From positions 4,574,104 to 4,638,103 of the forward strand of contig NZ_CP047029.1 of assembly GCF_009796805.1 (NCBI RefSeq): a DNA stretch of 64,000 nucleotides, in the 5' to 3' direction. Positions within the stretch are counted from its first letter, which is position 1. Every line of letters begins with the position of its first letter. A program made the translations under genes and the position numbers. The stretch comes from Algibacter sp. L1A34. Lineage in GTDB: Bacteria; Bacteroidota; Bacteroidia; Flavobacteriales; Flavobacteriaceae. This document shows, piece after piece, positions 45,109 to 54,574 of the stretch. Under the pieces are notes generated by a model. It had not been told where the DNA came from. It searched no databases and saw only the letters and a list, made by a program, of their open reading frames with translations.

Positions 45109-46112
45109 TTCGATTTAAAAAATAATTTAGGAAAATGATTCTCAGGATCTTTATTTAATACTGAAACTGCTATTGTCGATTTTAAAAACCCATAACCATA
45201 TCCAAAAAACTGAATAATTATTGCAGGGATTGCCAAAATAGAAACTATAATATTTTTTGTTGAAAATAATGCTAAAATAAACGCTATTCCGAAGTAAAAC
45301 AAATAAGCATTAAGTGGAAAATTTATATTAACGAAGTTCAACAAAATAGAACCTAAAAATCCTAAACAAAATAAGGTAGGAAACCAATAGGTTATTTTTT
45401 TAGTTGAAGGATGCCACCTATTTAAAATAGGTCGCACCATACCAAATTTATTTACTTGTTTGTAAAAATTACTCCAAGAAATTCGGCGTTTATGATACAC
45501 GAAAGCTTCGGGAATTAAAGTAGTTTTAAATCCCAAATCCCATAAACGAATAGATAAATCGGGATCTTCCCCAGGATGTATAAGTCCAAAACCTTGCGAA
45601 GCTAAAAAGGCCGCTTTAGAAAGCCCCATATTAAAACTCCTTGGCTGAAAAGTATCTACACTATTTTTATTTCCACGAATTCCTCCTGTTGTTATAAATG
45701 AAGTCATCGAAAAATTAATCGCTTTTTGCAAATTAGTAAACGATTCATGAGCCGCATCTGGTCCGCCAAAACAATCTACATAGTTTGCATCCAACCCTTT
45801 TTCAACTTCCGATAAATACTGCTCTGGTAAAATACAATCGGAATCTAAAATAATAAAATAATTACCTTTAGCCTTTTGCATGCCATAATTTCGAGAATCT
45901 CCAGGTCCTGAATTTTCTTTAAAGTAGTATGAAATATCTAACTTATTTTGAAACTCCTCTACAATAGTTTTTGATAATAAAGTAGATCCATCTTCAACAA
46001 TAACTATTTCAAAATCTGTATCCGTTTTTAAACCCACAAAACTCTCCAAAAGTTCTTGGGTTTCGTCTGGACGGTTATAAACTGGAATTATGAATGAAAA
46101 CTCTAATTGCAT
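45105..46112 (-). CDS. family 2 glycosyltransferase, membrane-associated
   Basis: 335 residues. GT-A motifs: FSFIIPVYNRPDET near 5-18, EDGST near 40-44 and DSDC near 93-96. A long acceptor region includes HPGEDPDLSIRLWDLGF near 187-203, and three hydrophobic segments near 255-320 anchor it in the membrane. Nucleotide sugar and acceptor are unknown. First gene of an operon with YbbR and coaE; TACTTTTG ends four bases before the ATG. Confidence 0.88.
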   Translation of the reverse strand: MQLEFSFIIPVYNRPDETQELLESFVGLKTDTDFEIVIVEDGSTLLSKTIVEEFQNKLDISYYFKENSGPGDSRNYGMQKAKGNYFIILDSDCILPEQYLSEVEKGLDANYVDCFGGPDAAHESFTNLQKAINFSMTSFITTGGIRGNKNSVDTFQPRSFNMGLSKAAFLASQGFGLIHPGEDPDLSIRLWDLGFKTTLIPEAFVYHKRRISWSNFYKQVNKFGMVRPILNRWHPSTKKITYWFPTLFCLGFLGSILLNFVNINFPLNAYLFYFGIAFILALFSTKNIIVSILAIPAIIIQFFGYGYGFLKSTIAVSVLNKDPENHFPKLFFKSK

Positions 46113-46116
46113 AACA

Positions 46117-46124
46117 CAAAAGTA
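46117..46124 (-). promoter_or_regulatory. -7 box four bases from the GT2 ATG
   Basis: Minus strand TACTTTTG-TGTT-ATG, again the four-base spacing. Confidence 0.55.
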
Positions 46125-46126
46125 AC

Positions 46127-46156
46127 AAAAAAGCCACCCTTTTACAGGTGGCTTTT
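46127..46156 (-). terminator. terminator of fabI
   Basis: 10-bp stem (46129-46138 with 46147-46156) with T run on the minus strand, 22 bases after the fabI stop and directly ahead of the GT2 promoter. Confidence 0.8.
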
Positions 46157-46178
46157 CATAATATAAAAAATATATTTT

Positions 46179-47000
46179 CTATTTTTCTTGAGCGTCTACA
46201 AAAGCACTCATTACCTCGTCACTAACACCCATGTTGCTAAAACCACCATCATGAAATAAGTTTTGAAGCGTTACACGTTTAGTTAAGTCACTAAACATAG
46301 ATATTGTATAGTTTGCACAATCTAACGCCGTAGCATTACCAAGTGGCGACATTTTATCTGCATAAGCAATAAAACCATCAAAACCTTTTACTCCGCTACC
46401 TGCAGTAGTTGGTGTTGGCGATTGAGAAATAGTGTTTACACGTACGTTTTTATCTCTTCCAAAGAAATATCCAAAACTACGAGCTACACTTTCTAAATAT
46501 GCCTTATTATCAGCCATATCATTATAATCAGGAAATACACGTTGTGCAGCCATATAAGTTAAAGCTACAATTGATCCCCACTCGTTCATAGCATCTGCTT
46601 TGTAAAGCGTTTGCATTACTTTATGAAAAGACATTGCAGAAACATCTGTTCCTTTTTGTGTCCAAGCATAATTCTGGTCGGTATAATGCTTCCCTTTACG
46701 TACGTTAATAGACATTCCGATAGAGTGTAAAACAAAATCAATTTTACCCCCAAGAATTTCCATAGATTTTTCTACTAAATTCTGTAAATCTTCTTCCGAA
46801 GTAGCATCAGCTGGAATAATCTGAGAACCTGTTTTTTCTGCCAATTCACTAATTTGTCCCATTCTCATGGCAACTGGTGCATTTGTTAAAACAAAAGTTC
46901 CACCTTCTTCATGAACACGTTCTGCTGTTTTCCAAGCAATTGAATTCTCATCTAATGCTCCAAAAATAATTCCTCTTTTTCCTTTTAGTAAATTGTACAT
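46179..47000 (-). CDS. fabI: enoyl-[acyl-carrier-protein] reductase (NADH)
   Basis: Reduces trans-2-enoyl-ACP in each cycle of fatty acid synthesis. I use the ATG 46998-47000 (MYNLLKGKRGIIFG), giving 273 residues; a TTG ten codons upstream gives an unlikely extension. The SDR nucleotide site is FGALDENSIAWKTAE near 13-27. The FabI catalytic pair is visible in YMAAQRVFPDYNDMADNKAY, with the Tyr six residues ahead of the Lys. Monocistronic between a promoter at 47121 and a terminator. Confidence 0.96.
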   Translation of the reverse strand: MYNLLKGKRGIIFGALDENSIAWKTAERVHEEGGTFVLTNAPVAMRMGQISELAEKTGSQIIPADATSEEDLQNLVEKSMEILGGKIDFVLHSIGMSINVRKGKHYTDQNYAWTQKGTDVSAMSFHKVMQTLYKADAMNEWGSIVALTYMAAQRVFPDYNDMADNKAYLESVARSFGYFFGRDKNVRVNTISQSPTPTTAGSGVKGFDGFIAYADKMSPLGNATALDCANYTISMFSDLTKRVTLQNLFHDGGFSNMGVSDEVMSAFVDAQEK

Positions 47001-47120
47001 ATTAATTGGTTTATTTCCCTTATTTAACAAAATCTTAATTCAGATTTTCCTCATTGCTATTCCTTTTTTAGAAATATAATACGGGAAGTATTTTTTAGGT
47101 TATTGATTAATTTAACGGCG

Positions 47121-47128
47121 CAAAAATA
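47121..47128 (-). promoter_or_regulatory. -7 promoter element upstream of fabI
   Basis: TATTTTTG on the minus strand matches TAnnTTTG and would give a 5' leader of roughly 115 bases. Lies between recN and fabI. Confidence 0.4.
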
Positions 47129-47167
47129 CTAAACTTTAAACTTTAAAACTTAAAACCTTAAGTTTTT

Positions 47168-48820
47168 TTAATTCAGTAGCTCCTTAGCGTGTGCTATAGC
47201 TGATGATGACATCTCTATTCCACCCAACATTTGTGCAATTTCCACAATACGTTCGTCGTGGTTTAACTTCACTAAATTGGTTCGAGTAACATCGTCCACA
47301 TCCTCTTTATACACTTTAAAATGCGAATGTCCTTTAGCTGCGACCTGCGGTAAATGGGTTATAGAAAATACTTGCATAGTTTTACTCATATCCTGCATAA
47401 TATCGCCCATTTTGTTTGAAATCTCACCAGAAACACCAGTGTCAATCTCATCGAACATTATAGTTGGTAATTGAATATAGTTTGATAAAACCGATTTTAT
47501 AGCTAGCATAATTCGTGATAGCTCACCACCCGATGCTGCTTTTTTAAGTTCATTGAATTGCCCTCCTTTATTTGCAGAAAACAAGAATATTAACTCATCT
47601 TGTCCATTTGCAAAAAAGGCCTCTTTAAGATGAACTTCAATTTTAAACTGCGCATTAGGCATGCCTAAACTTGCTAAAATAGTTTCTAACTCTTGTTTTA
47701 ACTGAGGAATTACAGCAATACGTGTTTTATGAATTTCTTTAGAAACTTTATTTATCTGCTTCGTTTTAGAAGAAATTTCATGTTCTTTTTTCTGAATATT
47801 TTCATCTAGACTCTCGGTAGCCGAAACTTTTTCTTCTAGTGTATTTTTAATTTGAATAAGCTCTGCTACATCTTCAGCAACATGCTTTTGCATTAAATTA
47901 TGAATAGTTTTAAGTTTTGCATCTACCACTTCTAATCGTGCAGGATCGGCATCTAGTTCTTCTTGCAAAGCATCTACTTCACTAAAAACATCGTCCATTT
48001 CAATGAGACTACTATTAACACGATTAAACAAATCCTCATATTTTGAAGATAATCCAGAAAGCTTTTGAAATACATTTTTTAAGTTCGTTAAACTCCCTAA
48101 AACACCTACTTCTTCTTCTGTTAATAATTGATGTGCCTCCGATAATTTTTCTTGAATACCCTCTATATTATTAAGGGTTTCGTATTCTTCTTCTAGTGAT
48201 TCCAACTCACCATCAACTAAATTAGCTTCAACTAACTCATTCAATAAAAAGGAATTGTAATCATGTTCTTTTATAGCTTCCGCCTGAAAAATTAAAAGTT
48301 CTTTTAACTCCTTCTGAAGTTTTTTATATCCTTTTAATCCTAATTTATATTCTTGTAAAACGGAATCGTTATTAGCTAAAGCATCGATAATTTGAAACTG
48401 AAAACCATTATCAGTCAACTGCATGGTTTGATGCTGAGAATGAATATCGATTAAACGTTCTCCCAAAACTTGTAAACCTTTTAAATTTACAGGAGAATCG
48501 TTTACAAAAGCTCGTGATTTCCCCGAAGGTAATATTTCACGACGAATAATAGTCTGCTCTTCATAATCAAAGTCTTCAGCTTCAAAAAGTGCTTTCAGAT
48601 TATAATTCGACACACTGAAAACAGCCTCAATAACACACTTTTTCGTAGCATCTTTCAAACTACTTAAATCGGCACGTTTTCCTAGAATTAAAGATAAACC
48701 ACCAAGAAGTATAGATTTTCCTGCTCCAGTTTCACCTGTGATTATAGAAAACCCATCGTTAAAATTAACCTGTAAATGATCGATTAATGCGTAATTTTTT
48801 ATAGAAAGCGATGTTAGCAT
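47168..48820 (-). CDS. recN: DNA repair protein RecN
   Basis: SMC-like ATPase for double-strand break repair. 550 residues. Walker A ITGETGAGKSILLGGLSLIL near 29-48, long coiled coils between about 165 and 365, the ABC signature GGELSRIMLAI near 434-444 and Walker B TIMFDEIDTGVSG near 458-470. It follows the DUF4835 gene by 58 bases and is the last member of the bamD-rpoZ-coaBC-DUF4835-recN run. Confidence 0.97.
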   Translation of the reverse strand: MLTSLSIKNYALIDHLQVNFNDGFSIITGETGAGKSILLGGLSLILGKRADLSSLKDATKKCVIEAVFSVSNYNLKALFEAEDFDYEEQTIIRREILPSGKSRAFVNDSPVNLKGLQVLGERLIDIHSQHQTMQLTDNGFQFQIIDALANNDSVLQEYKLGLKGYKKLQKELKELLIFQAEAIKEHDYNSFLLNELVEANLVDGELESLEEEYETLNNIEGIQEKLSEAHQLLTEEEVGVLGSLTNLKNVFQKLSGLSSKYEDLFNRVNSSLIEMDDVFSEVDALQEELDADPARLEVVDAKLKTIHNLMQKHVAEDVAELIQIKNTLEEKVSATESLDENIQKKEHEISSKTKQINKVSKEIHKTRIAVIPQLKQELETILASLGMPNAQFKIEVHLKEAFFANGQDELIFLFSANKGGQFNELKKAASGGELSRIMLAIKSVLSNYIQLPTIMFDEIDTGVSGEISNKMGDIMQDMSKTMQVFSITHLPQVAAKGHSHFKVYKEDVDDVTRTNLVKLNHDERIVEIAQMLGGIEMSSSAIAHAKELLN

Positions 48821-48878
48821 TTTTTGTAGTCTTTAATTTTAGACTTTAATGTTTAGTTATTAGTATCAAGGCGTTATT

Positions 48879-49778
48879 CTAAAACTTAATGTTATTCCAT
48901 TTAGTACTATGCATAGGAGCAATACGCTGTAATGTTTCTTTTAAGCTTGCGATATTTACATTTGGACCATCGCTAAAAACTTGTTCTAACTCGTCCGCTT
49001 TTGCATCAAAAAAAGTTCGTAATAAAAAAGAATTCGGTCTACGGCTATTCATTTCTTTAAAAGTAGAAAGAGCCGATACTATTTCTTCTTTTCCTTGCTT
49101 TGCGTTTTCAGACATTATATCCATACCATTTCTATGGTACGAATAAATTACAGACCGAAATTCTTTAAATGTTGGCGATAAAATGTTATCAATAAGAACG
49201 AAACGGCTTTGTAAACCATCTTCTAATTTCCAACCAATGGAGTTACTTTGCTGAGAATAATTTGTAATAATTTGAGCTTGTTTAAAATGTGGATCGCCAC
49301 CTTTTTCGGCAAACGAATCGGCATCTAAACCGAGTACCATATATACATGAAATGCTAAAACAGAGACTAAATTAGATTCGTATTGTGAAGGATTATATAT
49401 TAAATTCTGAAACTCTAAATATCTGAAATTAAAATCTTTATCGTTAAAATTATAAATAGGTGAACTGTATGAAGATCCATAAATAGGACGAGAAGATTGC
49501 ACTTGTAACGTTGCTTTAAACGATTCGCCACTGTACTCAACAACATTAATAAACATACTACAATCTATACGCTCTTGAGTTGCAAACTTTTGGTTAGTCC
49601 ATGTGGTTTTGTTTACAAATTCGGTAAGTTGTTTTTCTAAAGTTTTAAAAATAGGAAAATTTTCGTTTCCTGTTTGTTGCGCATTAACAATCACTTTACA
49701 ATTTAATTCTTGCGAAATACCTGTAAAACTTATTAATACTAATAAAACAACTAATATATTACGCATATATATTTTCAA
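48879..49778 (-). CDS. DUF4835 family protein (PorD-like)
   Basis: Exported protein of 299 residues with signal peptide near residues 5-22 (NILVVLLVLISFTGISQ). The mature start ELNCKVIVNAQQTGN and GGDPHFKQAQIITNYSQQSN near 160-179 are typical of DUF4835, a Bacteroidota family that is associated with type IX secretion as PorD, from memory. Start may be MKIYMRN (49778) or the second ATG at 49766; the first overlaps coaBC by 20 bases, the second by eight. In the bamD-to-recN cluster. Confidence 0.85.
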   Translation of the reverse strand: MKIYMRNILVVLLVLISFTGISQELNCKVIVNAQQTGNENFPIFKTLEKQLTEFVNKTTWTNQKFATQERIDCSMFINVVEYSGESFKATLQVQSSRPIYGSSYSSPIYNFNDKDFNFRYLEFQNLIYNPSQYESNLVSVLAFHVYMVLGLDADSFAEKGGDPHFKQAQIITNYSQQSNSIGWKLEDGLQSRFVLIDNILSPTFKEFRSVIYSYHRNGMDIMSENAKQGKEEIVSALSTFKEMNSRRPNSFLLRTFFDAKADELEQVFSDGPNVNIASLKETLQRIAPMHSTKWNNIKF

Positions 49779-50970
49779 TAATTTTATTTAATAAATCCGA
49801 CGCTACATCAGTTTTAGATTTCAGACTGTTTTCTGTAATATTTCCAGCTTCATCAATAAAAGTAACTTTATTGGTATCACTTTTAAATCCAGCACCTTTA
49901 TCGTTTAACGAATTTAAAACAATTAAATTTAAATTCTTTCTTTTTAATTTTCCTTTTGCATTTTCGAGCTCGTTATCGGTTTCTAAAGCAAAGCCAACTA
50001 AATATTGATTTGTTTTAACCTCGCCTAACGATGCTAAAATATCTTTAGTACGCCCTAACTCTAAAGTTAACGTATCTGACTTCTTTTTTATTTTCTTATT
50101 AGAAACTTCTTTTGGTGTAAAATCTGCAACAGCGGCAGAAAGTATGGCTATATCAACATTTTCAAAATGCTCATGAACCGCTTGATACATATCGGCAGCG
50201 CTTACAACAGGTACTACATTAATTAAACTATGATTTACTTTTTGATGTGTTGGACCAGTTATTAAAACTACTTCAGCTCCAAGATTTGCAGATGCTTTAG
50301 CTATTTCAAAACCCATTTTTCCACTAGAATGATTTCCAATAAAACGAACAGGATCAATAGCTTCATACGTTGGACCTGCCGTGATAAGCACCTTTTTTCC
50401 GCGTAATAGCAATTTCCCTAAAATATCCTGCTCAATGAATGTAACAATATCTTCAGGTTCTGCCATACGTCCCTCTCCTATTAATCCGCTTGCTAACTCT
50501 CCACTTCCAGCCGGAATCATAATATTTCCAAATTCCTGAAGCTTCTCAAAAGATTCCATTGAAGATGGATGCTTATACATATCTAAATCCATAGCTGGCG
50601 CAAAATAAACGGGACATTTAGCAGATAAATAAGTTGCCAGTAATAAATTATCACTCGTACCGCCCATCATTTTAGATAAAGTGTTTGCTGTAGCTGGAGC
50701 AACAACAAAAACATCTGCCCATAGCCCTAAATCAACATGACTGTTCCAAATAGCATTATCATCATCTTCATTTGTAAATGTTGAATATACCGGGTTTTTA
50801 GAAAGAGTAGATAAGGTTAAAGGTGTTATAAAATTTTTAGCTGCTGGCGTCATCACAACTTTTACATCCGATCCGGATTTAACAAATAGCCTAACTAACT
50901 CGGCCGTTTTATAAGCAGCAATACCACCTGTAATACCTAATAGTACATTTTTACCTTTTAGAATACTCAT
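49759..50970 (-). CDS. coaBC: bifunctional CoaBC (PPC decarboxylase / PPC synthetase)
   Basis: Makes phosphopantothenoylcysteine and decarboxylates it in coenzyme A synthesis. 403 residues. The flavoprotein decarboxylase half has LLGITGGIAAYKTAEL near 9-24 and a HPSSMESFEKL stretch near 133-143; the synthetase half starts with VLITAGPTYEAIDPVRFIGN near 190-209 and carries KIKKKSDTLTLELGRTKDIL near 301-320. It lies 105 bases after rpoZ and its 3' end overlaps the DUF4835 gene. Confidence 0.97.
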   Translation of the reverse strand: MSILKGKNVLLGITGGIAAYKTAELVRLFVKSGSDVKVVMTPAAKNFITPLTLSTLSKNPVYSTFTNEDDDNAIWNSHVDLGLWADVFVVAPATANTLSKMMGGTSDNLLLATYLSAKCPVYFAPAMDLDMYKHPSSMESFEKLQEFGNIMIPAGSGELASGLIGEGRMAEPEDIVTFIEQDILGKLLLRGKKVLITAGPTYEAIDPVRFIGNHSSGKMGFEIAKASANLGAEVVLITGPTHQKVNHSLINVVPVVSAADMYQAVHEHFENVDIAILSAAVADFTPKEVSNKKIKKKSDTLTLELGRTKDILASLGEVKTNQYLVGFALETDNELENAKGKLKRKNLNLIVLNSLNDKGAGFKSDTNKVTFIDEAGNITENSLKSKTDVASDLLNKIIENIYA

Positions 50971-51075
50971 AAAAAATGTGTGTGTTTTTTTTATATTTAC
51001 CTAATAACCTAAGAAACTCCAAGCCTATTGTTATAATTGGTTTGGAGTTTAAATATTGTAAAGAAATTAAAGAAT

Positions 51076-51405
51076 TTACTCTTGAGAATCTTCCTCTGTA
51101 TTTCTAAAATAAATTTTATCTGTTAACCATTCTTGGACAGCTAAAGAATGAGGTTTTGGTAATTTTTCGTAAAATTTAGATACCTCAATTTGCTCTTTAT
51201 TTTCAAAGATCTCTTCAAGACTATCGTTATAAGTAGCAAATTCTTCTAACTTATCAATTAATTCTTTTTTAATCTCTGTATTAATTTGCTCCGCACGTCT
51301 TGCTATGATTGAAATTGACTCATAGATGTTCTCTGTAGGCTCATCTATTTGATTTCTATCATACGTAATCGTATTAACGGGAGCATTGGTTTTCTTTAAA
51401 TCCAT
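51076..51405 (-). CDS. rpoZ: RNA polymerase omega-like subunit (Bacteroidota type)
   Basis: 109 residues, small accessory subunit of RNA polymerase. The core NIYESISIIARRAEQINTEI near residues 26-45 matches the RpoZ/Rpb6 family. The acidic C-terminal extension (to 109) is usual in Flavobacteriaceae. It starts 14 bases after bamD and precedes coaBC by 105 bases. Confidence 0.9.
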   Translation of the reverse strand: MDLKKTNAPVNTITYDRNQIDEPTENIYESISIIARRAEQINTEIKKELIDKLEEFATYNDSLEEIFENKEQIEVSKFYEKLPKPHSLAVQEWLTDKIYFRNTEEDSQE

Positions 51406-51419
51406 TTTGATCTTGTTAT

Positions 51420-52220
51420 TTAACTTTTTTTGCTATAATTTTCTAAAGCGCCATCTAATTCAACTGCCATATTATCAACTTCTGAAATATACTCAGAATT
51501 TATATAAGATTTTTTAAAACTTTCGTAATAATCTTTGGCTTGTTTTAAACGCACTTCTTTTTTTCGTTCTACACTATTCATTGCTAATTGATATGCAGAA
51601 TCTAATCTGTAAAACAAAGCTTTTTCACGTAAAGATGATCCTGGGAAATCGAAAATAAAATTATCAAATGATTTTATCGATGCCTCAAAATCTGATATTG
51701 TATTGTATTGCTTCGCTATACTATATGCTTTATTCTCTAATTTATAATCTAAAGCTTGAACCAATGTATTAGCATCGGCAACATATTTAGAATCGGGGAA
51801 TACATTAATAAACGTTTGCAACTTCTCAATAGCTTCAATTGTTTGTTTTTGATCTTTAGTGTAAGCAGGGGAAAGCATTGAATAACTTTTCGCAGATAAA
51901 AACGAAGCTTCTTCTTGCTTTTCACTATTTGGATAACTAGATGCAAAACGTTCAAACTGATAACCTGCAACATAATAATCTCCCATTTCATAGAAAGAAT
52001 TAGAATACAAATACATCAATTTTTCCGCTTGCGGTTTACCTCTATAATTGGGTACAATTTGCGCAAACAATCTATTCGCTTTTGCAAACTTACCTTCGTT
52101 ATATAAATCTTCACCCATTTTAAACTTCGACGCAATATCTTCAGCTTTCAAAACCTTTTGATACTCGCTACAACTACTTAAAACAGTGAATACTAATAAA
52201 ATGTAAAAAAACTTTTTCAT
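51420..52220 (-). CDS. bamD: outer membrane assembly lipoprotein BamD
   Basis: Part of the BAM complex that inserts beta-barrels into the outer membrane. 266 residues. Lipobox LSSC with cysteine near residue 17, then TPR units starting GEDLYNEGKFAKANRLFAQI near 37-56 and further helix pairs. Length and repeat layout fit BamD. First gene of the cluster that continues with rpoZ, coaBC, DUF4835 and recN; promoter box at 52238. Confidence 0.93.
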   Translation of the reverse strand: MKKFFYILLVFTVLSSCSEYQKVLKAEDIASKFKMGEDLYNEGKFAKANRLFAQIVPNYRGKPQAEKLMYLYSNSFYEMGDYYVAGYQFERFASSYPNSEKQEEASFLSAKSYSMLSPAYTKDQKQTIEAIEKLQTFINVFPDSKYVADANTLVQALDYKLENKAYSIAKQYNTISDFEASIKSFDNFIFDFPGSSLREKALFYRLDSAYQLAMNSVERKKEVRLKQAKDYYESFKKSYINSEYISEVDNMAVELDGALENYSKKS

Positions 52221-52237
52221 AAATATAAAAGAGGATG

Positions 52238-52245
52238 CAAAATTA
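52238..52245 (-). promoter_or_regulatory. -7 promoter element of the bamD operon
   Basis: TAATTTTG on the minus strand, 17 bases before the bamD ATG. Confidence 0.5.
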
Positions 52246-52305
52246 GGTTAATAATATGGATATTAAAAATATTATTTTCAATCCAAACTTTTGCTAAAAT
52301 AGAGG

Positions 52306-52333
52306 CTTAAACCCAGTAATCATAAGGTTTAAG
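52306..52333 (-). terminator. possible terminator of dapA
   Basis: 8-bp stem (52306-52313 with 52326-52333) between dapA and bamD; T run after it on the minus strand is weak. Confidence 0.4.
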
Positions 52334-52357
52334 TAATATTTAACACTGAAAAAATAA

Positions 52358-53236
52358 TTAATAAGCTTCTACAAAATCTTTTATTTTTTGCTTTAAAGCA
52401 TCTGTTGCGGGCACTAATGGCAACCTCACGGTATCTTCACATAGATTTAAAGCTTGAAAAACGGCTTTAATTCCCGATGGGTTATTTTCTTCAAAAATAT
52501 AATTGGTAACATCCATTAATTTAAAATGAAGTTTATATGCCGCTTTGTTATCTCCTTTTAATCCCAAACGAATCATTTCAGAGAAATCTTTAGGAAAAGC
52601 TTGGCCAATTACAGAAATAACACCAGATCCACCAGCTAAAACAATAGATAAAGCTAAATCGTCGTCACCAGAAATCACTAAAAAATCTTCCGGCTTATTC
52701 TTTATTAACTGTAAATACTGAGCGACGTTGTTCCCTGCTTCTTTTACGGCTATAATATTTTTAAAATCGTTTGCCAATCTTAAAGTGGTATTTACATCCA
52801 TATTTTTGGATGTTCTTCCTGGCACATTATAAAGAATAATATCAATTGGTGAAGCTTCTGAAATAGCTTTAAAATGCTGATAAATCCCTTCTTGCGTTGG
52901 CTTACTATAATAAGGAGAAACTGATAAAACAGCGTCTATAACGCTTAAATCTGTTGTTTTTATTTCTTCAACAACTTGCATAGTATTATTTCCGCCAATA
53001 CCTAAAACCAATGGCACACGCCCGTTATTTGCTTTAGAAATGGTTTCAACAATCGCTTTCTTTTCATCTTTAGTAATGGTTACACTCTCAGCAGTTGTAC
53101 CGCTAATTACCAAATATTCTGTACCATTATCTATATTGAAGTTAACAATATTGGTTAATGCTTCATAATTCACCGTTAAATCGGCATTAAAAGGCGTTAC
53201 CAATGCCACTCCAGTTCCTAGAAACTTACTATTCAT
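52358..53236 (-). CDS. dapA: 4-hydroxy-tetrahydrodipicolinate synthase
   Basis: Condenses pyruvate with aspartate semialdehyde in lysine and peptidoglycan precursor synthesis. 292 residues, TIM barrel. The family motif [11 protein letters not shown] near 45-55, the Tyr in [13 protein letters not shown] near 133-145, and the Schiff-base lysine in VKEAGNN near 163-169 are all present. Its start overlaps the end of the DUF6913-like gene by eight bases. Confidence 0.97.
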   Translation of the reverse strand: MNSKFLGTGVALVTPFNADLTVNYEALTNIVNFNIDNGTEYLVISGTTAESVTITKDEKKAIVETISKANNGRVPLVLGIGGNNTMQVVEEIKTTDLSVIDAVLSVSPYYSKPTQEGIYQHFKAISEASPIDIILYNVPGRTSKNMDVNTTLRLANDFKNIIAVKEAGNNVAQYLQLIKNKPEDFLVISGDDDLALSIVLAGGSGVISVIGQAFPKDFSEMIRLGLKGDNKAAYKLHFKLMDVTNYIFEENNPSGIKAVFQALNLCEDTVRLPLVPATDALKQKIKDFVEAY

Positions 53237-53756
53237 CCTTAATTTTATTTAATATTTTTAAGTATTTAAAAGTTTCAGTTTTAAATAAACCGAACTCTTT
53301 TAAGCTTGTTTTTATAATTAGATCGTTTATTCTTTCGTCACTTTGCAATATCCCAACTTTAAATTTTGCCTTAGATTTTGCCGTTATTAGTTTCAACTCT
53401 AATATATCGGTATCGTAATAACTTACTAAAACATCAAATTCAGTCTTTAAAAACTCCTGTAATTCGGGGTTTTTAATTTTGCCCCTCCAACCAAAATCTT
53501 TAGGGTTATAGCAATCATCCCAAGTATTCAAATCTTCTTTTTTACTTTGAGAAAACGCTATGATTTTCAATCTATTAGACTTCACTTTTAAAAGTTTAGC
53601 TAATGAATTAAATAATTCAAAATCGTCTATTTCATCTATATTTAAGATAACACCTAAACTATTAACATCGCTATCAGTAACCGCCATCTGGCGCTCCGAC
53701 AACAATTTGTTTAAGTATTTTTTATTAGATTTTTCTTTAAAACCCTTTAAAATCAT
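53229..53756 (-). CDS. DUF6913-like protein upstream of dapA
   Basis: A 175-residue soluble protein of unknown function. Opening [20 protein letters not shown] and the internal [18 protein letters not shown] near residues 78-95 fit the flavobacterial family I recall as DUF6913. No signal peptide or membrane helix. It overlaps dapA by eight bases, so it is likely translated together with it, and it is divergent from the 5'-nucleotidase pair. Confidence 0.75.
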   Translation of the reverse strand: MILKGFKEKSNKKYLNKLLSERQMAVTDSDVNSLGVILNIDEIDDFELFNSLAKLLKVKSNRLKIIAFSQSKKEDLNTWDDCYNPKDFGWRGKIKNPELQEFLKTEFDVLVSYYDTDILELKLITAKSKAKFKVGILQSDERINDLIIKTSLKEFGLFKTETFKYLKILNKIKDE

Positions 53757-53774
53757 TTACCTTTATCGTTTGCG

Positions 53775-53791
53775 CAAAGGTAGCAAAAGTA
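53775..53791 (-). promoter_or_regulatory. two candidate -7 boxes for DUF6913-dapA
   Basis: TACCTTTG at 53775-53782 and TACTTTTG at 53784-53791 on the minus strand both match TAnnTTTG; the nearer one ends 18 bases before the ATG. Confidence 0.45.
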
Positions 53792-53814
53792 CATTCAAAA
53801 AATTAGTTTAATAT

Positions 53815-54573
53815 ATGAGGATTACATATTTATTTATTTTGTTAAATATTTTTGTCTTTTCAGGATGTAAAGAGCATAACTTACATCTTACAAAAATAGA
53901 AGGAAAACAAATTGCTATTACCGATTCTATTGAGGCAAACAAAGAAATTGATGCCTATATAAAACCGTTTCGTGATAGAATTGAAAGGGATTTAGATAGT
54001 GTTTTAGCTTACTCGGTAGATACTTATTCTAAAAATGATGGAGAATACAATTCAGCAGTTGGGAATTTTATGGCCGACGCTGTTTTTAGTGAATCCAATC
54101 CTATTTTTAAAAGCCGAACAGGTAAAGATATTGATGTAGTTTTACTAAACTATGGTGGTATCCGTTCTATTTTATCTAAAGGAAATGTGACTAAAAGAAC
54201 TGCTTTTGGATTAATGCCTTTTGAAAACAGCATTGTTGTAACCGCTTTAAAAGGAGTACAGATGGATAGTATGATAAATTATTTATCTCGCGCAAAAAAA
54301 GCACATCCTATTTCCGGTCTAAAAATAAAACTAGACAAAAACTATAAAATTCTTGAGGCAAAAGTAAATGGTGAAAACATTGAAAACGATAGAACCTATT
54401 ACGTTGCGACTAACGATTATTTATACAATGGAGGTGATAACATGTCCTTTTTCAAAACAAACGACAGTCTTTATATTTTAGACTACAAAATAAGAAATGC
54501 GCTAATTGATAAGTTTATAAAGTTGGATACCATTAATCCTGTTATAGACGATAGATTCACACAAATTAAATAA
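53815..54573 (+). CDS. 5'-nucleotidase C-terminal domain protein
   Basis: 252-residue exported protein carrying only the C-terminal substrate-recognition domain of a 5'-nucleotidase. A signal or lipoprotein leader covers residues 1-19 (ILLNIFVFSGC, so probably a lipoprotein with cysteine at 19). Motifs include NFMADAV near 83-89, LLNYGGIRSIL near 110-120, and NDYLYNGGDNMSFF near 200-213, typical for the domain. The metal-dependent N-terminal half is encoded by the next gene one base away, so the two probably work as one enzyme. Confidence 0.88.
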   Translation: MRITYLFILLNIFVFSGCKEHNLHLTKIEGKQIAITDSIEANKEIDAYIKPFRDRIERDLDSVLAYSVDTYSKNDGEYNSAVGNFMADAVFSESNPIFKSRTGKDIDVVLLNYGGIRSILSKGNVTKRTAFGLMPFENSIVVTALKGVQMDSMINYLSRAKKAHPISGLKIKLDKNYKILEAKVNGENIENDRTYYVATNDYLYNGGDNMSFFKTNDSLYILDYKIRNALIDKFIKLDTINPVIDDRFTQIK

Positions 54574-54574
54574 T

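Noticed and set aside
47001..47030. TTG start ten codons upstream of fabI
   Set aside because: FabI homologues start at MYNLLKGK-like sequence; the ATG at 47000 fits.
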